DNA of 64,000 nucleotides from Sphingomonas rubra (GTDB taxonomy: Bacteria > Pseudomonadota > Alphaproteobacteria > Sphingomonadales > Sphingomonadaceae): assembly GCF_900115745.1 (NCBI RefSeq), contig NZ_FOXP01000010.1, positions 116,312 through 180,311 on the forward strand. The letters are read 5' to 3'. Shown here in pieces: positions 44,286-53,577 of the stretch (the first letter of the stretch is position 1; each line of letters begins with the position of its first letter). The translations under genes were made by a program, and so were the position numbers. A model generated the notes under the pieces. It saw only the letters and a list, made by a program, of their open reading frames with translations, was not told where the DNA came from and searched no databases.

Positions 44286-45458
44286 TCAGCCGATCAGCGC
44301 CGCGGCGTCGATCGGGCGGCCGCGCCGGCGCAGTTCCACCGTCACCCGCGGTTGCTCGTCGCGACCGGCGCTGCCGATCCGCTGGCCGGCCGCCACCCGG
44401 TCGCCGGGCCGGACGCTGGCCTGTTCCAGGCCGGTGAGCAGGCTGACCCAGCCCTCGCCATGGTCGATCACGACGATGCCGCGATAACCGCGAAAGCGCC
44501 GGGCATAGCGCACCACCCCCGCCGCCGGTGCCGTCACCGGCGCGCCCGCGAGTACCGCCAGCGTCAGCCCGCGCGCGCGATAGCCACCGTCCGCCAACTC
44601 GCCGAAGCCTGTCACCACGCGCCCCTGCACTGGCAATCGGTACAGGCCGCGCGGCGCGGGCGGCACCACGCTGCCGGGCGCCAGCGGCCGGCCGATCGGG
44701 CCGGGTAGTTGCGCGAGTTCGCCCGCGGTTGCCACCTCGGCATCGTCGTCCGCCATCAGGTCGACCAAGTCGCGCGCGCGCTCGCCCATCGCCAGCGCGC
44801 GATCCCCGGCCGACAGCGCGTCGCGGCCGAGTGCCGCTGCCCGGTCGCGGTGGCGCGCCTCCACCGCGGCGAGCGCGACGCGGTCCGCTTCCAGTCGCGC
44901 GCGCCCTTCTTGCAGCGCGCGCGCGGCCAGCGAGGCGCGCCAGCGCAGTTGCCGCGTTCGTGCCAGGTCGGCGCGCACTTCCGCCGTCCGTGCCTCGATC
45001 ACCGGCAGCGCGCTGCCCAGCACCGCGCGCAGGTGGACGAGGTCGTCGACCGATCCCGGCTGCACCGCCGCGACGATCGCCGGCCGCGCGGCCAGCGATT
45101 GCAGCGCCGCGAGCAGTTGCGCGACCGGCGCTCGCTGCTCGGCCAGCCGCGCGCGCTGCTCGGCGAGCAACCGGTCGATCAGCGCCGCCCGCGCGCCCGC
45201 CGCCGCCAACTCGGCCACCGAGGCCGCGACGCGCGCGGCGAGCGCCCGCTCGTCGGCGGCGGCGCGCGCGGCCGCGGCGCGCTCGCGTTCCGCCGCCACC
45301 AGCAACTGCTCCGCCCGCGCCGACGCGATCGCCGCCGCCCGCTCCGTCTCGTCGAGACTGGCGCGCCGCTCGGCCAGGGTCGGCACCTGGCCAGCCGACT
45401 GTCCGGCCGCCTGCCCGACCAGCACGAACAGCGACAGGATGGTTAGCGCACGCTTCAC
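44286..45458 (-). CDS. EnvC-like murein hydrolase activator with degenerate M23 domain
   Basis: A 390-residue exported protein from GTG 45458. A signal peptide is followed by a long coiled coil (about 25-260, Ala/Arg/Glu-rich) and a C-terminal LytM/M23 domain (about 290-390). The zinc-binding residues of active M23 peptidases are missing: the first His/Asp motif reads GGYRARGLTLAV, and the HxH region reads VTVELRRRGRPID. As with EnvC, the domain is therefore probably an activator of a cell-wall amidase during septum splitting. No strong ribosome site precedes the GTG. Confidence 0.87.
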   Translation of the reverse strand: MKRALTILSLFVLVGQAAGQSAGQVPTLAERRASLDETERAAAIASARAEQLLVAAERERAAAARAAADERALAARVAASVAELAAAGARAALIDRLLAEQRARLAEQRAPVAQLLAALQSLAARPAIVAAVQPGSVDDLVHLRAVLGSALPVIEARTAEVRADLARTRQLRWRASLAARALQEGRARLEADRVALAAVEARHRDRAAALGRDALSAGDRALAMGERARDLVDLMADDDAEVATAGELAQLPGPIGRPLAPGSVVPPAPRGLYRLPVQGRVVTGFGELADGGYRARGLTLAVLAGAPVTAPAAGVVRYARRFRGYRGIVVIDHGEGWVSLLTGLEQASVRPGDRVAAGQRIGSAGRDEQPRVTVELRRRGRPIDAAALIG

Positions 45459-45490
45459 GCGGCCGGTGCTAATCCACCCTCGATGATCCG

Positions 45491-45913
45491 TCACCCTTCG
45501 CGATGATAGGGATGCCCCGCCAGGATGCTGGTCGCCCGGAACAGCTGTTCCGCCAGCATCGCGCGCGCCAGCAGGTGCGGCCAGGTCGCGCGGCCGAACG
45601 ACAGCAGCAGGTCCGCCTCGCCCCGTGCCGCGTCGTCGAACCCGTCGGCCGCGCCGAGCAGGAACCGCGCCTCGCGCACCCCGTCGTCCCGCCATCGCCC
45701 CAGTCGCTCGGCGAAAGCGGCGGAGCCCAGCACCTCGCCCTTCTCGTCCAGCAGCACGCGGCGTACCTGCCCCGTCACCGCCGGCTCGCGCCCGCCGACG
45801 TCGGGCAGCTCGCTGACCCTGGTCGGCCAGCTGATCCGCTTCAGGTAACGGTCGACCAGGTCCGCCTCGGGCGACCGCCCGATCCGCCCGCGCGCGACGA
45901 TGTGGAGCAGCAC
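45491..45913 (-). CDS. rlmH: 23S rRNA pseudouridine-1915 N3-methyltransferase
   Basis: A 140-residue SPOUT methyltransferase. The family start LLHIVARGRIGRSPEADLV fixes GTG 45913, which follows the rsfS stop by one base. The SAM-binding knot contains FLLGAADGFDD (usually IGGAxG) and LLSFGRATWPHLLARAMLAE, ending in the invariant LAGHPYHRE. It modifies helix 69 of 23S rRNA. In the same chain as rsfS and nadD upstream and the EnvC-like gene downstream. Confidence 0.95.
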   Translation of the reverse strand: MLLHIVARGRIGRSPEADLVDRYLKRISWPTRVSELPDVGGREPAVTGQVRRVLLDEKGEVLGSAAFAERLGRWRDDGVREARFLLGAADGFDDAARGEADLLLSFGRATWPHLLARAMLAEQLFRATSILAGHPYHREG

Positions 45914-45914
45914 G

Positions 45915-46307
45915 TCAGTGCGTGGGAGCCTCGGGCGCTCCGACACTCGGCGCCTCGGGGGCAGGCGGCGCGTCGCCGAACGACCACATCCGCTCCAGAT
46001 TGTAGAAGGATCGCACCTCGGGCCGGAACAGGTGGACGATCACGTCGCCCGCGTCGATCAGCACCCAGTCGGCGGTGGGCAGCCCTTCGATGCGAGGGCT
46101 GCGGCCGACCTCGGCCTTGATCTTCTCCGACAGCTTCTGCGCCATCGACGCGACCTGCCGGGTCGAGCGGCCGCTGGCGATCACCATATGATCGGCGATG
46201 GTGGACTTGCCGGCGAGCGGGATCGTCACCGTCTCCACCGCCTGGTCGTCCTCCAGCGACTGGAGCACCAGCCGGTGCAGCGCCTCGATCTCGGCGGCGT
46301 CGGACAT
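45915..46307 (-). CDS. rsfS: Ribosomal silencing factor RsfS
   Basis: A 130-residue RsfS/Iojap protein that binds ribosomal protein uL14 and blocks subunit joining under starvation. The core ETVTIPLAGKSTIADHMVIA and then GLPTADWVLIDAGDVIVHLF and RSFYNLERMW are diagnostic. ATG 46307 gives the usual length; the frame runs on upstream without support. A short Ala/Pro-rich tail follows the domain. Located in the conserved nadD-rsfS-rlmH order. Confidence 0.94.
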   Translation of the reverse strand: MSDAAEIEALHRLVLQSLEDDQAVETVTIPLAGKSTIADHMVIASGRSTRQVASMAQKLSEKIKAEVGRSPRIEGLPTADWVLIDAGDVIVHLFRPEVRSFYNLERMWSFGDAPPAPEAPSVGAPEAPTH

Positions 46308-46348
46308 GCGGGGGGTGGAACGCGAAGGGGAAGTGGCCAAGGGAGCTC

Positions 46349-46954
46349 CTAGGAGGACCGGCCGGCGCCGGGATGGCGACGGTGCCAGTCGGGATCGACG
46401 GCGCGGAGGGCCGTCGCGGACGTCGGATCGGGGCGGAAGCGCAGCAGCACGATGGCCGGCAAACTCCACGTCGTCCAAGTCTTCGCCGCCGACCGCGGAT
46501 GCTGGAACCGCCGCAGCCAGGCCATCGCGGGGGCCGCGAGAGCATCATCGTCATACCCCGGACGCGCGATCACCGCAATCGGCATCATCCGCGCGATCCC
46601 GCGCCAGTCGCGCCATCGGTGGAACTGCGCCAGATTGTCCGCCCCCATCAGCCAGACGAAGCGTTTCCTAGGATAGCGTCGCCGGAGTTGTCGCAGCGTG
46701 TCCGCGGTGTAGCGCGTCCCCAGCCGCGCCTCGATGTCGCTCGCCCGGATCGGCGTTCGCCGCGCCATCGCCCGCGCCGAGGCGAGCCGCACCGCCAGCG
46801 GCGCCATGCCCGCGGCGGGTTTCAACGGATTGCCCGGTGACACCAGCCACCATGCCTCGTCCAGCCCCAACGCGTCGATCGCCGCCAGTGTCACCCGCCG
46901 ATGCCCCCGATGCGCCGGATTGAAACTGCCGCCGAGCAGGCCGATGCGGGTCAA
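46349..46954 (-). CDS. nadD: Nicotinate-nucleotide adenylyltransferase
   Basis: A 201-residue nucleotidyltransferase making deamido-NAD from NaMN and ATP. The N-terminal GLLGGSFNPAHRGHRRV carries the HxGH-type motif, the substrate segment is MGADNLAQFHRWRDW, and TSATALR matches the C-terminal ISSTxxR motif. The start is TTG 46954, overlapping the stop of the upstream toxin gene by four bases (TTGA); no independent ribosome site is obvious, so nadD translation seems to depend on reading the toxin gene. Confidence 0.93.
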   Translation of the reverse strand: MTRIGLLGGSFNPAHRGHRRVTLAAIDALGLDEAWWLVSPGNPLKPAAGMAPLAVRLASARAMARRTPIRASDIEARLGTRYTADTLRQLRRRYPRKRFVWLMGADNLAQFHRWRDWRGIARMMPIAVIARPGYDDDALAAPAMAWLRRFQHPRSAAKTWTTWSLPAIVLLRFRPDPTSATALRAVDPDWHRRHPGAGRSS

Positions 46955-47238
46955 GGCGCCACGTGCCAGTTCTCCCGCTCGTGATGCACGCGTAACACTT
47001 CGACCCGATCGTCGGTGACGATGTAGCGGATCAGGTACGGCGTACCGTAGATGCGCAGAACACGAGCCCCATCCCGGTGGGGGCGACCGCCTCGTGGGAA
47101 ATCGACAAGCCACGCCGCACAACGCCGAACGGCCTCCAGCGCTTGCACGGCATGTTCGGGATCGGCGTTCCTCGTCAGCCAGTCATCGATGCCTCGCAGA
47201 TCGTCGACGGCGGGCGCAGACCAGACTATCCGTCGCAT
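46951..47238 (-). CDS. RelE/ParE-family toxin
   Basis: A 95-residue plasmid-stabilisation type toxin: IVWSAPAVDDLRGIDDWLTR at the N-terminus, FPRGGRPHRDGARVLRIYGT in the middle, and YLIRYIVTDDRVEVLRVHHE at the end, all typical of ParE/RelE folds. The Arg-rich middle and C-terminal RVHHERENW favour ParE (gyrase inhibitor) over ribosome-dependent RelE, but this cannot be settled by eye. It overlaps its antitoxin by 13 bases and nadD by four. Confidence 0.88.
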   Translation of the reverse strand: MRRIVWSAPAVDDLRGIDDWLTRNADPEHAVQALEAVRRCAAWLVDFPRGGRPHRDGARVLRIYGTPYLIRYIVTDDRVEVLRVHHERENWHVAP

Positions 47239-47489
47239 CGCGCCCGATGCTTGGCGATCATCGCATCGAGTTCGGCCATCACCTCGTCATGCGGCACGGC
47301 GTCGCCGCGTCCGAGGGCATCAATGCCTGCCTGGAGAAAGGCACGGTAATCGGCATCGCTCTCGGCCACACGCCGGATCGACTCCGCCGCATATTCGGCG
47401 GCGGTGATCCCGCGCTGCTCGGCGGCTTGCGCCACCATCGACGAGGTTTCCTGATCGATGCTGGCGGTGATCGACACCATCCTGTTCAT
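47226..47489 (-). CDS. ParD-like ribbon-helix-helix antitoxin
   Basis: An 87-residue protein from ATG 47489 (GTG 47495 is possible). Residues about 3-40 (VSITASIDQETSSMVAQAAE, then GITAAEYAAESIRRV) match a ribbon-helix-helix fold. The C-terminal half (DYRAFLQAGIDALGRGDAVP, DEVMAELDAMIAKHRAR) is the toxin-wrapping helix seen in ParD partners. It precedes the toxin, as is usual, and would autorepress the pair. It begins 31 bases after proA on the same strand. Confidence 0.87.
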   Translation of the reverse strand: MNRMVSITASIDQETSSMVAQAAEQRGITAAEYAAESIRRVAESDADYRAFLQAGIDALGRGDAVPHDEVMAELDAMIAKHRARCDG

Positions 47490-47520
47490 ACGCACAACCT
47501 ATGCTCAACACCGACACCGT

Positions 47521-48771
47521 TCAACCGCGCACCTGCCCCGCGCCGCGACCGACCCACTTGTACGTCGTCAGCCCCTCCACCGCGACCGGCCCGCGCGCGT
47601 GGAGGCGGCCGGTGGCGATGCCGATCTCCGCGCCCAGTCCGAACTCGCCGCCGTCGGCGAACTGGGTGGAGGCGTTCCACAGCACGATCGCCGAGTCGAC
47701 CTCCGCCAGGAATCGCTCGGCCACGCGCTCGTCGGCGGCGATGATCGCGTCGGTGTGGCGCGACCCGTGTCGCGAGATATGCGCGATCGCCTGCTCGACG
47801 CCCGCGACGATCGCCACCGAGCAGACCGCGTCGAGATATTCGGTATCCCAATCCTCCTCGCCCGCCGGCACCATCGGCCCGGGCGCGAGCGTCATCGCGG
47901 CGGCATCGCCACGCAGGGCACAGCCCGCCGCCGCCAGCTTCCCCAACAACGCCGGGGAGGCCGGATAGGCGGAATCGACCAGCAGCGTCTCCATCGCGCC
48001 GCACACCCCCGTGCGCCGCATCTTGGCGTCGACCACCACCGCCTCCGCCATCGCCGGGTCGGCGGATCGGTCGACATAGACGTGGTTGATCCCGTCGAGA
48101 TGCGCCAGCACCGGCACCCGCGCCTCCGCCTGGACGCGCGCGACCAGCCCCTTGCCGCCGCGCGGCACGACCAAGTCGATGATCCCCGCAGCGCCGAGCA
48201 TCGCGCCGACGGCGGCACGATCGGCGGTCGGCACCAGTTGCACCGCGTCCACCGGCAGTCCTGCCGCCGCCAGTCCGCGCACGAAGGCGGCGTGCAGCGC
48301 CCGGCTGCTCGCCCCCGCCTCGCTGCCGCCGCGCAGGATCGCGGCGTTGCCGCTCATCACGCATAGCGCGGCGGCATCGACGGTGACGTTGGGTCGGCTT
48401 TCGTAGACGATGCCGATCACCCCGATCGGCACCCGCACGCGCGCCAGCACCAGCCCGTTGGGCCGTACGCGCCGGTCGATCTCGGCACCGACCGGATCGT
48501 CGAGCGCCGCCACCGTCTCCACCGCCGCGACGATCGCCGCCAGCCGCGCCGGATCGAGCCGCAGGCGGTCGAGCATCGCCGCGCCCAGCCCGGCTCCGCG
48601 GGCGAGATCGTCGGCGTTGGCGGCGAGGATCGCCGCTTCATCCTCCCGGATCGCGGCGGCGGCGGCACGCAGCCCATCGCTCTTGCGCTCGCTGCCGAGC
48701 CGCGCGAGGGTTATCGCCGCGCGACGAGCACGCGCGCCCATCTCGGCGATCAGCACGGCAGGATCGGTCAT
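47521..48771 (-). CDS. proA: Gamma-glutamyl phosphate reductase
   Basis: A 416-residue aldehyde-dehydrogenase-fold enzyme reducing glutamyl-5-phosphate to the semialdehyde in proline synthesis. The catalytic Cys is in [15 protein letters not shown], the NADPH loop in [13 protein letters not shown], and the family motif [20 protein letters not shown] is intact. It heads a minus-strand chain continuing through the toxin-antitoxin pair to nadD, rsfS and rlmH. No proB lies beside it in this window. Confidence 0.96.
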   Translation of the reverse strand: MTDPAVLIAEMGARARRAAITLARLGSERKSDGLRAAAAAIREDEAAILAANADDLARGAGLGAAMLDRLRLDPARLAAIVAAVETVAALDDPVGAEIDRRVRPNGLVLARVRVPIGVIGIVYESRPNVTVDAAALCVMSGNAAILRGGSEAGASSRALHAAFVRGLAAAGLPVDAVQLVPTADRAAVGAMLGAAGIIDLVVPRGGKGLVARVQAEARVPVLAHLDGINHVYVDRSADPAMAEAVVVDAKMRRTGVCGAMETLLVDSAYPASPALLGKLAAAGCALRGDAAAMTLAPGPMVPAGEEDWDTEYLDAVCSVAIVAGVEQAIAHISRHGSRHTDAIIAADERVAERFLAEVDSAIVLWNASTQFADGGEFGLGAEIGIATGRLHARGPVAVEGLTTYKWVGRGAGQVRG

Positions 48772-48816
48772 GCGGGCGGCGCTAGCACGCGCGCGCGCCC
48801 TCGCGCCAGACGCGGC

Positions 48817-49182
48817 TCAGCAGGGAAAGCGGCGCGCGATCACCTTGGCATAGCCGTCCTTCAGCGGCCGGCGCTGGTCGGCGGCGGGCAAGGCGGCGAG
48901 CCCGTCGATCATCTCCTCGATGCCGATCGTCTCGCCCTCCGGCACGCAGGCGATCGGCTTCTTGCCGGCCCGCTGCCGCGCGGCACTCTCCGCGCGCACC
49001 TGCTGCTTGGCGACGCGCGCCTCCTCCTTCAGCACCTGGAAATCGGGCGCGAGCATCGCCGCGAAACCCATGTCGCGCAGGGCGTTGGCGCGCTGCACGA
49101 AGGTGCCGACCGTCATAGCCGCCGACGCCGGGGCGGCCAGCGCGATCAGCGGGAGAAGAGCGTAGCGAGCCAGACGCGACAT
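48817..49182 (-). CDS. Exported hypothetical protein
   Basis: A 121-residue protein from ATG 49182, with AAGGA seven bases upstream. A signal peptide (LARYALLPLIALAAPASA) precedes a helical region (VGTFVQRANALRDMGFAAML), a charged stretch and two Cys (PIACVPEG and the C-terminal RRFPC) that could pair. Nothing recognisable as a catalytic motif. The sequence type recurs in sphingomonads as a small secreted helical protein; function unknown. It lies between proA and ftsH, all on the minus strand. Confidence 0.75.
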   Translation of the reverse strand: MSRLARYALLPLIALAAPASAAMTVGTFVQRANALRDMGFAAMLAPDFQVLKEEARVAKQQVRAESAARQRAGKKPIACVPEGETIGIEEMIDGLAALPAADQRRPLKDGYAKVIARRFPC

Positions 49183-49255
49183 GGGCCGATCCTTCAGAGA
49201 GGAACGGCCCATGCCACCATCCAGCTTGCGGGATGCTGAACCCGCGGGTGCCCGA

Positions 49256-51241
49256 TCAGGCGCCCAGCGGGGTGGGATTGCCGAACGGCCCGGTCGGCCG
49301 CCGCGTCTTGGGGATCGAGGTGCCCGCGGCGGGCACCACGCTCGCCTTGGCGCCCGGATCGGGACGGCCGAGATCCTCGCCAGCGATCAGCTTCTTGATC
49401 TCGTCGCCCGACAGCGTCTCATATTCGAGCAGCGCGCCGGCGAGCAGGTGGAGCTGGTCGATATGCTCGCTCAGCACATGCTTGGCACGCGCCAGCCCGC
49501 CCTCGACGATGCCCTTGATCTCGTCGTCGATCAGCTGCGCGGTCGCGTTCGACATCCGCACCGGCTGCGACGAGGAATAGCCCAGGAACGACTCGCCTTC
49601 CGGCTGCGCATATTCCACCGGCCCGACCTTGTCCGACATGCCCCATTTGGTGACCATGTCGCGGGCCAGCCCGGTCGCGTACTGGATGTCGCCCGACGCG
49701 CCCGACGACACCTTGTCGTAGCCGAAGATCAGCTCCTCCGCGATGCGTCCGCCCATCGAGACGGACAGGTTCGCGTACATCTTGTCGCGGTGATAGCTGT
49801 ACGAGTCGCGCTCCGGCAGGCGCATCACCATGCCCAGCGCCCGGCCGCGCGGAATGATCGTCGCCTTGTGGATCGGATCGGACGCCGGCTCGTGGATGGA
49901 GACGATCGCGTGACCCGCCTCGTGATAGGCGGTCATCCGCTTCTCGTCCTCGGTCATCACCATGGACCGCCGCTCGGCGCCCATCATCACCTTGTCCTTG
50001 GCTTCCTCGAACTCGGCCATCGCGACCAGCCGCTTCGACTTGCGCGCCGCCATCAGCGCCGCCTCGTTGACCAGGTTGGCGAGATCGGCGCCCGAGAAGC
50101 CCGGCGTACCGCGCGCGATGGTGCGCGCGTCGACGTCGGGCGCCAGCGGGATCTTCTTCATATGGACTTCGAGGATCTTGATCCGCCCCTCGATGTCGGG
50201 CCGCGGCACCACGACCTGACGGTCGAAACGACCGGGACGCAGCAGCGCAGGGTCGAGCACGTCGGGGCGGTTGGTCGCCGCCACGATGATGATCCCCTCG
50301 TTCGCCTCGAACCCGTCCATCTCGACCAGCAGCTGGTTCAGCGTCTGCTCGCGCTCGTCATTGCCGTTGCCCAGCCCGGCGCCGCGATGGCGGCCGACTG
50401 CGTCGATCTCGTCGATGAAGACGATGCACGGTGCCGACTTCTTGGCCTGCTCGAACATGTCGCGGACGCGGCTGGCGCCGACGCCGACGAACATCTCCAC
50501 GAAGTCGGAGCCGGAGATGGTGAAGAACGGCACCCCCGCCTCCCCCGCGATCGCGCGGGCAAGCAGCGTCTTGCCGGTGCCGGGCGAGCCGACCAGCAGC
50601 GCGCCCTTGGGGATCTTGCCGCCCAGCCGCGCGAACTTGGTCGGGTCCTTCAGGAACTCGACGATCTCGGTCAGCTCCTCGCGCGCCTCGTCGATGCCGG
50701 CGACGTCGTCGAAGGTGACCTTGCCTTCCTTCTGCGTCAGCAGCTTGGCGCGGCTCTTGCCGAAGCCCATCGCGCCGTTCGCCCCGCCGCCCTTCTGCAT
50801 CTGGCGCAGCACGAAGAAAGCGATGCCGAGGAAGAGCAGGAACGGCAGCGATTGATACAACAGCACCATCCAGATCGACGGCCCATCCTCCGGCTTGGCG
50901 GAGATGGTTACGCCCTTCTCGCGCAGCTTGGGCACCAATGTCGCGTCGGCGATCGGATAGGCGCGGAACTTCTCGCCCGCCGTCGTCGTGCCGGTGATGA
51001 TGTCGCGGCTGATGTTGACGTCGCGGACCGATCCCTCGTCGACCTTGTCGAGGAAGGTCGAATAGGCGATCTGGTCGGCGCCCGCGCCTGCCTGGCGTCC
51101 GTCGACCATGGTCACGAAGATCGCCAGGCCGAGCAGGATCGCCACCCAGATCAGCAGGCTCTTCATCCACGGATTGGGGCCGTTGCCGCCGCCCCCGTTG
51201 TCGCCGTTGCCGGGCCCGCGCTGCTTAAGGTTGTCGCTCAT
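49256..51241 (-). CDS. ftsH: ATP-dependent zinc metalloprotease FtsH
   Basis: A 661-residue membrane-bound AAA protease. Two membrane helices (about 26-46 and 124-147) flank the periplasmic domain; Walker A is 218-225 (GSPGTGKT), Walker B 273-280 (IVFIDEID), the arginine finger lies in [10 protein letters not shown], and the zinc motif HEAGH is at 440-444. It degrades misfolded membrane proteins and regulators. The C-terminus ends in a Pro-rich tail. It follows tilS by 60 bases, the usual alphaproteobacterial order. Confidence 0.97.
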   Translation of the reverse strand: MSDNLKQRGPGNGDNGGGGNGPNPWMKSLLIWVAILLGLAIFVTMVDGRQAGAGADQIAYSTFLDKVDEGSVRDVNISRDIITGTTTAGEKFRAYPIADATLVPKLREKGVTISAKPEDGPSIWMVLLYQSLPFLLFLGIAFFVLRQMQKGGGANGAMGFGKSRAKLLTQKEGKVTFDDVAGIDEAREELTEIVEFLKDPTKFARLGGKIPKGALLVGSPGTGKTLLARAIAGEAGVPFFTISGSDFVEMFVGVGASRVRDMFEQAKKSAPCIVFIDEIDAVGRHRGAGLGNGNDEREQTLNQLLVEMDGFEANEGIIIVAATNRPDVLDPALLRPGRFDRQVVVPRPDIEGRIKILEVHMKKIPLAPDVDARTIARGTPGFSGADLANLVNEAALMAARKSKRLVAMAEFEEAKDKVMMGAERRSMVMTEDEKRMTAYHEAGHAIVSIHEPASDPIHKATIIPRGRALGMVMRLPERDSYSYHRDKMYANLSVSMGGRIAEELIFGYDKVSSGASGDIQYATGLARDMVTKWGMSDKVGPVEYAQPEGESFLGYSSSQPVRMSNATAQLIDDEIKGIVEGGLARAKHVLSEHIDQLHLLAGALLEYETLSGDEIKKLIAGEDLGRPDPGAKASVVPAAGTSIPKTRRPTGPFGNPTPLGA

Positions 51242-51301
51242 GCGATCAAGATAAGCGAGCAGAGGTTAATGGCAATGGAACAACCGCGCGCGCGGCGACA
51301 A

Positions 51302-52288
51302 TCAGTGCGTGCGCCGCGGCGGCGCTTCGCGAAAGTTCCAGCGTCCGTCGCGGCCGACGGAGTAGCCGACGTCGCCCAGCGTTCCCGCCGCCCCGGCATC
51401 GAGCCGCGCCATCACCCGGCCCACCGCCTCGCCCCGCGGCGAGATCGCCGGATCGACATGGCGCAGGCACCGCTCGACCAGCCGTCGGCGCAGCTCCACG
51501 GGTACTCCCTCCACCGACACCCACGCCTCGCCCGCACCGAACACGCAAACCTCGCCCGCCAGCCGCTCCGCCGCCCAATCGATCGCCGCCTCCGCCTCCG
51601 CCAGCGCGGTTGCGCTCCGCCCGATCGCTGGCCGGTCGAGCCAGTCCACCCCGGCCAGCACCTTGCGCAGCCGCGTCCGGTCGAACCGGTCGTCGACATT
51701 GGAGGGATCGTCGACCGGCACCACGCCGCACACCGCGACGATCGCTGCCAGCTCCGCGCGCCGCCAGCCGAGCAGCGGCCGTACCACCCGCCCCTGCCGC
51801 GCCCGCACCCCCGCCAGCCCGCGGATGCCCGCACCGCGGTTCAGCCGCATCACCATCGTCTCCAGCTGGTCGTCGGCATGATGCGCCGTGACGATCCACC
51901 GCGCGCCCACCGCCGCCGCATGCTCCTCCAGCAGCCGATAGCGCAGCGCCCGCGCCCGCGCCGACAGATTGGCGCTCTGCTCGACGCGGCGCGGCATCGC
52001 GCCCGACAGGATCGCGTGGGGGATGCCGCAACGCCGCGCGAGTTCTCCCGCAGCCACCGCCTCGGCCCGCGCCTCGGGCCGCAGCCCGTGATCCACCGTC
52101 GCCGCGTGCACGTCGCCCCGTCCCAGGCCGGCCATCAGCAGCAGCAACGCGCTGCTGTCCGCACCTCCGGACAGCGCCACCAGCGCACCGCCCGCCTCGT
52201 CCCCGATGGCCCGGCGCCAGTCGTGCGCGAACCGTTCCACCACCGTGGTCGGCAAGACATGGTGAGGTTGGGGAGCGATCATCTCCAT
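51302..52288 (-). CDS. tilS: tRNA(Ile)-lysidine synthase
   Basis: A 328-residue TilS, which converts C34 of the tRNA-Ile CAU anticodon to lysidine. The PP-loop ATPase motif SGGADSSALLLL is at 40-51, followed by ATVDHGLRPEA and TAHHADDQLETMVMRLNRG. It is a short form lacking most of the C-terminal tRNA-binding domains of E. coli TilS. ATG 52288 is chosen because the conserved region begins soon after; ATG 52282 and codons further upstream are possible. Confidence 0.9.
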   Translation of the reverse strand: MEMIAPQPHHVLPTTVVERFAHDWRRAIGDEAGGALVALSGGADSSALLLLMAGLGRGDVHAATVDHGLRPEARAEAVAAGELARRCGIPHAILSGAMPRRVEQSANLSARARALRYRLLEEHAAAVGARWIVTAHHADDQLETMVMRLNRGAGIRGLAGVRARQGRVVRPLLGWRRAELAAIVAVCGVVPVDDPSNVDDRFDRTRLRKVLAGVDWLDRPAIGRSATALAEAEAAIDWAAERLAGEVCVFGAGEAWVSVEGVPVELRRRLVERCLRHVDPAISPRGEAVGRVMARLDAGAAGTLGDVGYSVGRDGRWNFREAPPRRTH

Positions 52289-52434
52289 CCGTTCATGGCC
52301 AACAGCGAAGAGCCGATCCTCCCCTGCGAGGCAAGGTGGCATGTCGCAGGCATGACGGAGCGGTGTCCGCAGCAACGATGGCGCCCGCCGCCTGACCGAC
52401 GATCGCCCATAAGGCGTCGCTGTGATCGTCCATC

Positions 52435-52532
52435 TCCCTTCCCCGGCGAAGGCCGGGGCCCAGGTGGGAAAGGCATCGCGAGCAACTCAAACAGCTGCCC
52501 AACTGGACCCCGGACTGCGTCGGGGAGGGTGA
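52435..52532. repeat. Palindromic repeat, CCCCGGCGAAGGCCGGGG family (copy 4)
   Basis: The left arm TTCCCCGGCGAAGGCCGGGG (about 52439-52460) has partly lost its match on the right (ACTGGACCCCGGACTGCGTC). It lies in the 320-base gap 52289-52609 between cpoB and tilS, which otherwise shows no gene, tRNA or terminator that I can identify. The interruption means cpoB and tilS may not share a transcript here. Confidence 0.8.
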
Positions 52533-52609
52533 AAGGCAAGGAAAGGAGTCGCAACTACCTCCGATCGGAGAGGATCAGAATTGGGTGCTCCCCCGCCCCA
52601 CCTCTCGCA

Positions 52610-53539
52610 TCACTTGCACTTCGCCGCCGTCCGCCCCTTGGCCACGTCCGCCTGCATCGTCGCCGACAGCTTGCCTGCGTAGACGTCGGTCAACTCGTCA
52701 TAGACCTTGCACGCGTCCGCCGGCTTGTTCAGCCGCTGCAACGCCTGCCCCAGATACAACAGGCTGTCCGGCGCCCGCTCGCCGTCGGGCATCTTCTTGT
52801 AATTGTCGTAGAACGCCATCGACGCGAGACTCGGCTTCCCGTCGTCGAGATAGGCCCGGCCGAGCAGATTCTGCGCGTAGCTCGCCCGGCGGCTCTTGGG
52901 GTAATCCGCCACCGTCTTCTTCAGCGCCGCCTGCGCCTCCGGATAACGCTTCGCCTCCCACAGGCGATAGCCGACGAGGTAGGAATCCTCCGCCGGATCG
53001 CCGGTGGCGGGCCGGTCGATCGCCGCCGTCGGCGCGCGCGCGGGCGTCGTCGCGGGACGCTCCGCCGCGGGTGCCGGCCGCGTCGGGGCGGGCCGGGCCG
53101 CCGGCACGTCGCTTTCCTCCAGCGCACCCGCGATCGGCGACGGCGCAGGGGCGGTCGCAGCGGCGGCCAGCCGCGCGTCGGTCGACCGCTTGTACGCCTC
53201 GAACTGCTCGCGCAGCACCCGCAGCTGATACCCGTTCTGCTCGGTCTGGCCGGTCAGCGTCGCCATCTGCTGCTCCAGCGAGGTCACCCGCTGCGTCAGG
53301 TCGACGATCGCGCTCGACGCCGGGCTGCCCGGCCCGTCCACCGGCGGCGCCGCGGCGACGATGTCGGGCTGCAACCCGCCCGCCGCGCCGGCCGGGAACA
53401 CCTTGCGCTGCACCGCTCGCATCTCGCCCTCCAGCCTGGCTACGCGCCCCTCGACGTTGCTCTGCGCGGCGGCGGGCAGTGCCGGGACCAGCAGGGTCGT
53501 CGCGGGCAGGATCAGGCGAAGAACGGAGCGGCTGGTCAT
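52610..53539 (-). CDS. cpoB: Cell division coordinator CpoB (YbgF, Tol-Pal associated)
   Basis: A 309-residue periplasmic protein: signal peptide (cleaved at AAAQS), an N-terminal coiled coil (about 25-115; VARLEGEMRAVQRKV, LTQRVTSLEQQMATLTGQTE), a long Pro/Ala/Arg linker, and a C-terminal TPR domain (about 190-305; AEDSYLVGYRLWEAKRYPEA, NLLGRAYLDDGKP). CpoB links the Tol machine with PBP1B during division. tolB and pal, often upstream, are not in this window; the RodZ-like gene takes that place. Confidence 0.93.
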   Translation of the reverse strand: MTSRSVLRLILPATTLLVPALPAAAQSNVEGRVARLEGEMRAVQRKVFPAGAAGGLQPDIVAAAPPVDGPGSPASSAIVDLTQRVTSLEQQMATLTGQTEQNGYQLRVLREQFEAYKRSTDARLAAAATAPAPSPIAGALEESDVPAARPAPTRPAPAAERPATTPARAPTAAIDRPATGDPAEDSYLVGYRLWEAKRYPEAQAALKKTVADYPKSRRASYAQNLLGRAYLDDGKPSLASMAFYDNYKKMPDGERAPDSLLYLGQALQRLNKPADACKVYDELTDVYAGKLSATMQADVAKGRTAAKCK

Positions 53540-53577
53540 GGGAATGCGGGTCCTCGCCTTTTCAGGACAGATCGGGG

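Noticed and set aside
51242..51301. Sigma-70 type promoter before ftsH (TTGCCA, 16 bases, TATCTT)
   Set aside because: The -10 would sit almost on the start codon, and the match is modest; not enough to call.
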